Shown piece after piece: positions 56,254-64,000 of a stretch of 64,000 nucleotides of DNA. Below the pieces are notes generated by a model that saw nothing but the letters and a program-made list of their open reading frames with translations, made no database searches and had not been told where the DNA came from. Position numbers and translations under genes: made by a program. Source of the stretch: Pinus tabuliformis (Eukaryota > Streptophyta > Pinopsida > Pinales > Pinaceae); NCBI GenBank assembly GCA_031772625.1, contig CM062817.1:952528842-952592841 (forward strand), written 5' to 3'. Every line of letters begins with the position of its first letter. Position 1 is the stretch's first letter.

Positions 56254-56973
56254 CTTCTACACATACTTCTGCTGTGATAACCAAAGCTTACCATTTTTTC
56301 TGTCTCTGTGTATCTCCATGCCCAAGATATGTTTTGCTGCTCCAAGATCCTTCATATCAAATGTCCTAGAGAGTTGAGCCTTTAACCTGTTGATTTCTTC
56401 CATGCTTTTGCTTGCAATAAGCATATCGTCAACATACAAAGCTAAGATAATGAATATGCCATTGAAACTTTTGAAGTACACACAATGATCATACTCACTT
56501 CTTATAAAGTTCTGGCTCACCATGAAGGAATCAAACTTCTTGTACCATTGTCTGGGAGACTGCCTTAGACACTACAATGATTTCCTGAGCTTGCAAACTA
56601 ATCTTCTGCTGCGACCACGTACAAAACCTTCTGGTTGTTCCATATATATCTCTTCGTTCAAATCATCATGTAGAAAAGCTGTTTTAACATCTAACTGTTC
56701 TAACTCAAGATTAAGCAACGCAGTTAGTGCCAACACAGTATGTATAGAAACAAGTTTTACAACTGGAGAAAAAATCTCATGAAAGTCTATACCTTCAACC
56801 TGAGAATACCCTTTTGCTACCAGTCGCACCTTATACCTTTCAATACTACCATCAACTTTCCGTTTCAGCTTGAAGACCCATTTACATCCAACAACACTTC
56901 TCCCTTCAGGAAGCTCTACAAGATCCCAGGTATTGTTTTTGGCTAAAGAGTCCATTTCTTCTTCCATAGCCAT
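56254..56973 (-). pseudogene. inner copia reverse transcriptase with two stops
   Basis: Reads NNTWDLVELPEGRSVVGCKW, VFKLKRKVDGSIERYKVRLV, GIDFHEIFSPVVK, QLDVKTAFLHDDLNEEIYME, QPEGFV and the catalytic box ILALYVDDMLIAS with both Asp intact. A TAG at 56572 replaces the usual Tyr of KSLYGLKQ, and a TAG near 56254 replaces Glu in QQKYVEKVL. HDDL replaces the usual NGDL. No frame change. Confidence 0.93.
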
Positions 56974-57252
56974 TTTCCATTTCTCGCTATCTGTATCATC
57001 TACTGCTTCCTAATAACAAGAAGGTTCCCCATCTTCAGTAACCAAAGAAACATATGAAGCAGAATCTTCATACCTTTTGGGAGTTTTCCTTTCCCTTGTA
57101 GACCTTCTCAGAGCGACTGGTTGCTGAACTGGTTCAGAGACTTGCACTGGCTCAGAAGCTTCAGCGGCTTCCTTTGTGTCTTCAACACCTTTGTCTCCAG
57201 AAGTCTCTCCTTCCTTTCAACTATCACTGAAAGGTCTAGCCTCCAACTGAAC
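56974..57252 (-). pseudogene. inner copia linker between integrase and RT
   Basis: In-frame connector containing the variable, Glu/Pro-rich segment (EPVQVSEPVQQPVALRRSTR) typical of copia. Stops after SSSQ (57253-57255), after FSDS (about 57217) and after PSCY (about 57010). Confidence 0.85.
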
Positions 57253-58899
57253 TCATTGACTCGACGATACCTGTTCCTGTTCAATTATTTCAACATTTGA
57301 TTTTAACAAAGAGGATTCATCAAATGTTACATCTCTACTAATGACTATCTTCCGCAATGTAGGATCCCACAACCTATATCCTTTCACTGCATAGTCATAC
57401 CCAACAAAGACATAACATTTCAACTTTGGATCTAATTTTGAACACTGATTTTTCGGAATAAGAGAATAAGCATCACAGCCAAATATCCTCAAATGAGAAT
57501 AGTCACAAGACTGACCTGTCCAAAATTCTTCAGGAATTTTACAATCAATTGCTACTGAAGGTGATCTGTTAACTAAATAACAAGCAGTAGATACTGCTTC
57601 TGCCCACAACTCCTTTTGCAAGTTAGCATTGTTGATCATGCTTCTGGATCTCTCCATAAGAGTCTGATTCATACGCTCAGCAACACCATTTTGCTGAGGA
57701 GTATAAACAGCAGTTTTGTGTCTAACAATGCCCTCATCCTTACAGTATTGTTCAAATTCAACAGAAGTGAACTCACCACCATTGTCCGTTCTTAGACATT
57801 TAATAGATTTGCCTGTTCTTTTCTCTACCATTACTTTAAATTGTTTAAAGACATTTAATACATCAGCTTTCCTTTTTAGCATATAGACCCAAACTCTACG
57901 AGAGCAATCACCAATGAATGTTAAAAAATACAATGCACCTCCATATGACACAACAGGGGAAGGCCCCCATAGACCAGAATGAATGTAGTCTAAAACATCT
58001 TTACTATTATGATTGCCAACTTTAAATCTCTGTTTACACTGTTTTCCATACACACAATGTTTACAGAAATCTAAATTCAAGGATTTCAGACCGGGAAGAG
58101 ATTTACGTTTCATCAGTGTATGAAGACCTTTCTCGCTCATATGACCCAAATGCTGATGCCACAAACGAGTACCTACTTCTTCCTTTTCTGACGCAACCGC
58201 TGCTTCACCGACCTGAGTACTTCCTTTTAACCTATAAAGATTTTCGACCTTTTCTGCCTTCATAACCATAAGGGCTCCTTTGAAGACTTTCAAGATGCCA
58301 TCCTGACCTGTAAACTTATAACCATCTGAATCCAACACTCCCAAAGAGATTAAATTTTTCTTCAAATCAGTTACATGTCTAACACTAGTTAATGTCCTAA
58401 CTGTGTTATCATACATCTTAATCTTGATATCTCCCATCCCAACAATCTGACATGACATATTGTTACCCATAAACACAGAACTACCGTTTACATTTTCATA
58501 CGAAATAAACCAATTTCTCTGTGGGCACATGTGATGCAAAGCACCAGAGTCTAACAACCAGCTATCAAAACTCTGAGAGACATTACATTCAGGTGAAGTT
58601 TCATCTATCATACATAATTCTTCAGCAGATAAAACTTCGTCTATCATACCTGAATTGACCTGATTTGCTTCATTCTTTGGGTTTTCAGACTCCTTCCGTT
58701 TCCAACAGTCCTTCAAGTGTCCAACTTTACCGCAGTTCCAACATTTTGCCTTACACTTCTTGCCCTTCGATTTCGACCTGGAAGACCCCCTTGGTTTTTC
58801 TCCTCTTTCCTTTGAGCGTCCTCTAGCGACCATGGCTTCTGATGCAGCTGTTTCAGTGCTGGATTTCATTTGTACTTCTTCAGACAGAAGAGCTCCCAC
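57253..58899 (-). pseudogene. inner copia zinc knuckle, protease and integrase
   Basis: 548-codon open stretch. The zinc knuckle CWNCGKVGHLKDCWK has H-x3-C, one residue short of the canonical CX2CX4HX4C. Protease motif WLLDSGALHHMCP. Pre-integrase LWHQHLGHMSEKGLHTLMKR and CKHCVYGKQCKQRFK. In the integrase core, the first catalytic position reads IHSGLWGP where the family has HSD, so the first Asp of the DDE triad is Gly. LRTDNGGEF and QQNGVAER keep the second Asp and the Glu. This copy's integrase would be inactive even without stops. Confidence 0.93.
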
Positions 58900-59436
58900 G
58901 ACTTATTCAAACTTCAAAGAATCAGCAGAGCTAAAGCTGATTGAAGTTACGAAGTGATCCCACGATTCAGGCAGAGAACACAGCAAGGTTATGGCTTTAT
59001 CTTCTTCCTATATTTTGACTTCCATATCTGTTAATTGACAAATTAGTGTATTAAAAACATTCAAATGTTTTGCAACGTTTGAACCTTCTTTCATTCGAAG
59101 ACTGTATAACTGTCGTTTTAGATAAATTCTGTTGGTTAATGATTTTGTCATATAGAGGTTTTCAAGTTTTTCCCACAATCCTAACGCTATAGTCTCTTCA
59201 ACAATGTTGAAGAGAACTTCATCCGCTAGGCATAACCGAATGGTACTGAGAGCTCGGGCATCCAAGTCCTCCCAGTCTGAAGTAGTCATGGTTGCAGGTT
59301 TCTTAGTTGCCCCATCCAATGCCTTGTGCAACCCTTGTTGCACAAGTAGATCCCTAACCTTCAGTTTCCAAAGAGCAAAATTGCTCTTTCCGGTGAATTT
59401 CTCCACCTCGAATTTTGCATTCGACATCTTGGCCAT
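58900..59436 (-). pseudogene. inner copia gag, start of the gag-pol frame
   Basis: Starts MAKMSNAKFEVEKFTGKSNF, then ALWKLKVRDLLVQQGLHKAL, LCLADEVLFNIVEE, LYMTKSLTNRIYLKRQLYSL and KHLNVFNTLICQLTDME. This matches TNT1/Tork gag (UBN2 type). TAG at 59008 follows VKI; beyond it the frame continues (EEDKAITLLCSLPESWDHF) to a TAA near 58903. The first ATG is a natural start close to the expected leader length. Confidence 0.92.
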
Positions 59437-60300
59437 TTTTCTAGGATTTCAATCTTCAGTCCTTAAACTAGGGTTTCTCTTTTCAAAAAAAAAATCTGTC
59501 TTTGAACTAGAGTTTATATTTCTCTTTCAAAAAAAAATAATAATTTTCCTTTATTTTCAGACCCTTTCTTGCAAATCCCTTGCAAACCTTTTTTTTTTCT
59601 ACAATATTTGTAAAAAAAAAACAACAACCTTTTCAATCTGTTGTCTTAAAAAAAAAATTCTGCAAACCCTTCCTTCTTTTTTTTTTTACAATATTTTTAT
59701 AAAAAACCACAACTTGACTTGATTTCAATCTTCAGTCTTTGTTTAAAAAAAAAATTCTGCTGAAAATAAACAAGTCTGGAAACTCCGATCAATACCCGGA
59801 TTTCACGCAGGCTCTGTCACAAATCCTCTGCAACTTTATGCAGGCCCTCACGCAGATCTTGGACTTACGCTGACAGCACGTCTCTCACGCCTCGCTGGTA
59901 CAGCCTCCCAATTCGCCTTACAGCCTCCCAATTCGCCTTTTCTTCAACGTTTGGGCACAATCTTTATAAGTTTCACATGACAGTGTAATGAGGTCGAGCC
60001 TCTGATGCGACCACAGCGGCTCTGTTCACATGATACTGCAATGGGGTCGAGCCTTCACTGCAACCACAGCCTCCGGTGGTACACTGTTTCCACAGCAACA
60101 ATGTCAGGCACTCTCGGCACACAATTTTATGTGGGTTTGATCACACACGTCCACAGCAGCTTCGTCAGGCTCCAGGGGGTTCAATCACACACATCCATAA
60201 CAGAATTCTTCTACAACGTTAATGGAGTTCGAACCAGGCATGCTCTCCTTGAGAACAATGGATCACTTATCACCTCCTTGGCTGCGCTCTACCAAACCTT
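59437..60300 (-). other. inner copia leader
   Basis: Region between the primer-binding site and the gag ATG. Non-coding. On the plus strand it shows poly-A/T runs at 59480-59760 and repeated CACAGCC/CTCTGATGCGACC-like words at 59920-60080. Open frames on the plus strand here are not genes. Confidence 0.7.
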
Positions 60301-60314
60301 GCGCTCTGATACCA
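60301..60314 (-). other. inner copia primer-binding site
   Basis: Minus strand TGGTATCAGAGCGC, 5 nt (ATAAG) after the LTR end. Matches the initiator-methionine tRNA 3' end type. Confidence 0.85.
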
Positions 60315-60319
60315 CTTAT

Positions 60320-60568
60320 TGAAACACTGACTGAAATAATGAAGGGGAAAAATAAACAAGAAAGAAATACAAGAAAGCTTAACCGAATAACCAAGACAAG
60401 AAACTGAATGGATTGGAAATTTTATTCAACAATGATTCTCCGTGTTTTTCATTTCATGGGCATTTGAATGTTTTTATATCCCCGACTATCATTACATAAC
60501 TGATTTATTCGGTATACAACTGTCTATTTACATTTACTTAGAGTTACTAATTCGTTGTCAAACTAACA
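60320..60568 (-). repeat. 5' LTR of the inner copia
   Basis: Minus strand TGTTAGTTTGACAACG to CAGTGTTTCA. About nine differences from 55191-55439, counted by eye. Confidence 0.93.
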
Positions 60569-61056
60569 TACTGTTTGGTGAGAAGGAAGGCCTATCCTCA
60601 CATACAAATCAAATGTAGAACATGCCTATAGCAACGGAGCTGAGTGAAGAGGCTGAAGGCATAACTATGACAGCAGAAAGGGATGGAGAAATGAAAGCTC
60701 TCCTGAAGGAGTAGGAAGACAAAAGCAAATGTGTTCCTTTTTATAAATCTAACATTGTTTTTTGTGCAGATATTGGGAGAAAAGAAGAAGAAATTAAAGA
60801 ATCCCAAGAAACTGCAACATCAAATGCAAAGAATGTTAGTATATACTCGAAGAGGAGGATAAGAGTTCATGTGTTCCTTTGAAGGGGGAGAAAACGTAAA
60901 AAGGAGGGGAAGCTCCATCATTTTCTTATGGAAAATAAAGTGAATATGAAGCTTCATCCACAAATGAACAAATATGGGCCTAGCTGAGACTGAGACCAGT
61001 AGGTGTCGTATGTCATTTGAGTTCTTTTAGTGAACCCTTTCTCCATTAAGGGGGAG
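60569..61056 (+). other. Right interior of the outer element
   Basis: Short, with a Lys/Glu-rich interrupted frame (GRKEEEIKESQETAT) and the polypurine tract AAGGGGGAG at 61048-61056. No named domain. Confidence 0.5.
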
Positions 61057-61303
61057 TGTTAGCATTAATGGAGAAAGTTAGCTTTTCTATGTTTAAGTGT
61101 TTGTTGCTTTAGAATAAGATTGAGATCCTATTTGATAGGGAGTGGTTCAAACCACCTGATATTGTGAAAGCCTATATATTTGAGGCTCATCTGACTCAAT
61201 AGGATATAGGGCGTGTATGAGTGTTTGTACACTCTCCAGGTATCTCACCTGGAGATCCAAGTTAATAGATAGTTTGTATATTCTGTCTCTTCTATTTTTA
61301 TCA
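61057..61303 (+). repeat. 3' LTR of the outer element
   Basis: TGTTAGCATTAATGG to TATTTTTATCA, identical in length to 53318-53564. Confidence 0.9.
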
Positions 61304-61620
61304 AGAAACATAAGCGAAGATAAAATAGTTTGCATGAGACTCCTTGAGAGAGCAGCAACCTGAGTGAAGAGAAAGAAGTAGAGAGAATAGGTGAGCCTGC
61401 ATAAGACTTTTTGATAGAGCAATGAAAGTTTGAAGAAGCCTATTACGAGGAAGCATAAGGAGAGACCATAAGACTCTTTGAGAGAAGAAGAATTTTGAAG
61501 AAGCCTACGAAGAAGCAGAAAGAGAATGAAGAAGCCATCTATGGCTAAGCCATGGAAAACTATTAAAAAATTTAAGCTAAAAGTCAAATTTTTTCTTTTT
61601 CCAAAACTTTTGTGTGAGAG
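61304..61620 (+). other. Resumed interior of the family B element
   Basis: Contains CATGAGACTCCTTGAGAGAGCA, echoing GAGTGAGACTCCTTGAGAGCAA just left of the outer element (53296-53317), and further GAGACTCTTTGAGAG repeats. It fits the leader of the family B copia. Its 3' LTR is not found before the window ends. Confidence 0.55.
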
Positions 61621-63120
61621 ACAACACCCTATACTATTGAATATAGCATATTAACGCCCAAACAAAAGTACCAGAGTCACGTTAGCGTTACTAACACTCA
61701 ACGACATTGGAAGAGAACACATTAGTTTCAATTCCTTAGTGGTTAGCTATAGCAAGTGTGGTGGTTAGCTATAGCAATGTATTTATATTGATTAGAAACT
61801 AGGGCAATGTGGTGGTCCTTATTGAGTATCTTAAATTATAGCAATGGTATGATTTGTGTTGACTTGAAATTAGGGATGTTCTTATGGTAAAGGAAAATAG
61901 TTGTGAAGGAGATAAATTGGGTAAATAATGAGAATAAAAAATAGAATTCTATTTGAAGAGCCAAGTAGCAATTATAAATACTTGTAGAAGCATATAAAGT
62001 CTGCAATAACCAAAGTGCATTGATGAAAGCTAGGTTTATTAGAATATATGGGATTATTATTAATCTTGATGAATCTAGAAAAATATTACATTTCTTGATA
62101 ATGAGAGATATTCAATCTATATTTTAAATGCAAGTGGATTAAGTCTATTTCTTGGCTCAGTAATAAGAAATATTGGAATTCAATCTAATAATATCATCCA
62201 TTTAAATTTAAATCTGGTTAATCTTGTTCCATACCATTGTAAGATTACCAAGTTTAAATCTAAATGTGGCGTTTGTGATTCACATTGTATTGACATCATT
62301 ATCTAGGATTAATCACATCATTACATCAATAGTTTTTTGGTCCACTTTTTGGACCAACTAATATGGTTCATTAATTGATAATGTGATTAATCATAAAGAA
62401 TAATTTCAATAGCATTAAATCTTAAATATTTGATAGAAAAAATAATTGAATTTATTATTGAGTGTTGTTGTTTTTGGAAGAAATGTGGAATGAGTGTGAA
62501 ATGTTCTTCTTCAATATTATAAATTTCACTCCTTCCACCATTCTTCTCCCAATGTTTCATATGAATTAAAACTCTCAAAGGGGACACTTTCAAACAATTG
62601 TACTTTCTAAATACAATTCATTTAAATTAAAAAAATGTGTATTTTTCCTATACTATTTCAATGATGGCCACAATTGTGTAATTACTAATTTCCAAGGTTG
62701 CCATGGTTATCTGTCTTGGTTGTCTTTGTAGTTAATGAGTTGAAGGAAAAATCAAGAAGAATATCAAATAATGTTAATTCATGTTTCTTTTGGTTAAAAC
62801 GCAAACCCTATTTTTGAAATGATCATAATAGTTCGCCTTAAGATTAGAACATAAAATTTTATTGCTAAAGATTTCAATCTTGCAAACAGTTACAATCTTA
62901 TGCCAATAATTACGCAAACAAAAGATATAGATCTCACAAAATTTTTATTATATTATAGTATGTTATAGTTTTTGTTATATTTGGTTTTATAAATTGAATA
63001 ATACAGTTTAGTAGGATTCACATCCAAAATAAAAAGAGAAGTTTTATACTAGTTATAAGTTTTATACGAGTTATAAGTGATTGGCTGCAAACTTATTTAG
63101 GTTAAAAAAAATAAATTGTT
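61621..63120. other. AT-rich, no recognisable gene
   Basis: Short repeats only (for example GTGGTTAGCTATAGCAA twice at about 61739-61775). Confidence 0.5.
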
Positions 63121-63128
63121 TTTGACTA

Positions 63129-63360
63129 AACTTTATACTTTGACGCATCCAATAAAAATTGTAATAAATTTTACTTTGGTAAAACAAACTCCACATTATG
63201 AATGGTTGAACTAATGCAAGTAATTTCCGGTTAAGGAACAATAAACTAATTTTCATTAAATTTGATACTTTGATCTATTCAATAAAAATGGAAATAAATT
63301 TTACTTTGGTAAAACAAAGTTCCTCATTATGAACGGTTGAGTAATCCAACTAATTTTCTC
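63129..63360. repeat. Tandem duplication, about 120-bp unit
   Basis: Copies at about 63129-63240 and 63250-63360 share AAATTTTACTTTGGTAAAAC, CAATAAAAAT, TTATGAA-GGTTGA and TACTTTGA blocks. Moderately diverged, non-coding. Confidence 0.8.
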
Positions 63361-63615
63361 CTTACAAATTCTCGAGTGAATTCAACCAATCTAGTGCTCA
63401 GAGTGTGAGTGACTACATTGATTGATTGCGTTAAGATTAATTATTATATACTTGTAATTTATTCATTATCTTGTATAGAACTTTGTTTTCTTCTTCTTAT
63501 TATTATTGTTTAAAAACATATGTCAAATCCATAGTGAACATTGAGGGAAATCACACAAGGCCATCATATTAAGTTGTGAAATAACTCTCTTAAAGCAATA
63601 AATTTAAAACCACAT

Positions 63616-63834
63616 GTTAGAAATTGAGAGATGAGCAAAGAGACATTGTGCACAACACAAATCACACACTATGATATGTTTATTGATCACAACAATTAAA
63701 CATATATATGACATAACACACTGACACATCTATACCGTGACTCCATTTCATTATATAGGAATCAACAACTTCTAGACTAATGCTTGGAAACTCACAATAA
63801 CAACTACCCATAACATGGAAGAATTACTTCCAAT
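63616..63834 (-). repeat. Possible minus-strand 3' LTR at window edge
   Basis: The minus strand has TTAAGGGAGGGTA next to TTGGAAG near 63834 (polypurine-like) and an AATTTCTAACA end near 63616, with TATATAATG between. No partner LTR is in the window and the opening bases are not TG, so this is tentative. Confidence 0.3.
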
Positions 63835-64000
63835 ACCCTCCCTTAATGCTTACATGGAAAACACATATTACAAAAATCATATGATATATGTCTAACTGGT
63901 CTTCATCGACACTCACATCCACTCTCGAATCTCACAAACATTGATCTTTCTCCACCACCACATCTTTGAGCATTCACTTGACGTCCATTTAAAACATAAT

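Larger units (their letters stand above)
55191..60568 (-). mobile_element. Tork/TNT1-like Ty1/copia retrotransposon, full-length but inactivated
   Basis: Complete minus-strand element of 5,378 bp with two 249-bp LTRs (5' 60568-60320, 3' 55439-55191) differing at about nine positions by eye. The primer-binding site TGGTATCAGAGCGC lies 5 nt inside the 5' LTR, and the polypurine TCAAGGTGGAGTT next to the 3' LTR. The interior is a single gag-pol frame from 59436 to 55471 (about 1,322 codons): gag, zinc knuckle, protease, integrase, RT, RNase H, with seven in-frame stops and no frameshift. Flanks (TTTAT and TACTG) show no target duplication, which is odd for a copy otherwise so complete. Confidence 0.93.
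53318..61303 (+). mobile_element. Non-autonomous copia-type LTR element hosting a second element
   Basis: Two 247-bp LTRs (53318-53564 and 61057-61303) in direct orientation, differing at about 14 positions by eye. Primer-binding site TGGTATCAGAGC follows at 53565 and a polypurine AAGGGGGAG precedes the 3' LTR at 61048. Flanks AGCAA (53313-53317) and AGAAA (61304-61308) look like a 5-bp target duplication with one change. Without the inner element it would be about 2.6 kb, with no RT or integrase of its own. Confidence 0.88.

Noticed and set aside
59204-59722. 172-codon plus-strand open frame
   Set aside because: Antisense to the inner copia gag and leader; Phe/Lys-rich from poly-T/A runs.

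Overview
This is a stretch of plant nuclear DNA with very low gene density, built almost entirely from old, nested transposable elements. The families seen are Ty3/gypsy chromovirus, several Ty1/copia lineages, L1-type LINE, a second LINE family, a CACTA-like piece and a large TIR element. The only host-type genes are broken: a plant beta-D-xylosidase (GH3) pseudogene with introns, and the tail of a bacterial-type amino-methyltransferase gene. The repeat density, long degraded introns and style of the gypsy/copia/LINE relics suggest a large seed-plant genome, probably a gymnosperm. That is inference; no diagnostic single-copy gene is present. I see no intact host gene, rRNA or convincing tRNA.

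Layout. 1-3542: 3' part of a decayed plus-strand chromovirus with its 3' LTR, inserted into 3543-6862, a decayed minus-strand copia element. 7225-8902 continuing at 14443-14723: a 5'-truncated L1 LINE, split by a 5.5 kb element (8903-14442) with 27-bp terminal inverted repeats. That element carries about 3.7 kb of GC-rich palindromic minisatellite (about 60 units) followed by a spliced DNA-methyltransferase C-terminus. A paralogous uninterrupted copy of the insertion site lies at 15417-16730, so the window holds both the filled and the empty site. 16870-25921: minus-strand beta-xylosidase pseudogene, its main exon split by a 3.8 kb LTR element (20107-23912). 26-36 kb: mostly unrecognisable sequence, a promoter-like tandem repeat (32.9 kb), a degenerate short-period repeat (33.7-35.7 kb) and a CACTA-like piece. 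36.8-37.5 kb: gypsy gag/linker relic. 40.5-44.4 kb: AT-rich DNA with microsatellites and hairpins. 44.4-45.6 kb: GC-rich island. 46.1-47.5 kb: copia relic with 3' LTR. 48-51 kb: tandem repeats and a LINE inserted in a TA tract.

53.1-61.6 kb is a three-layer nest: a 5' LTR of one family, into which an 8 kb plus-strand non-autonomous LTR element (53318-61303) inserted, and inside that a minus-strand Tork/TNT1-like copia (55191-60568). The inner gag-pol is one unbroken frame of about 1,320 codons spoiled by seven stop codons. By-eye LTR divergence (about 9 of 249 for the inner, about 14 of 247 for the outer) agrees with the nesting order.

The most unusual object is the TIR element at 8903-14442. 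It combines a palindromic GC-rich array in AT-rich DNA, a captured methyltransferase exon pair with its intron, subterminal repeats, and a resident empty-site paralogue that fixes its ends.
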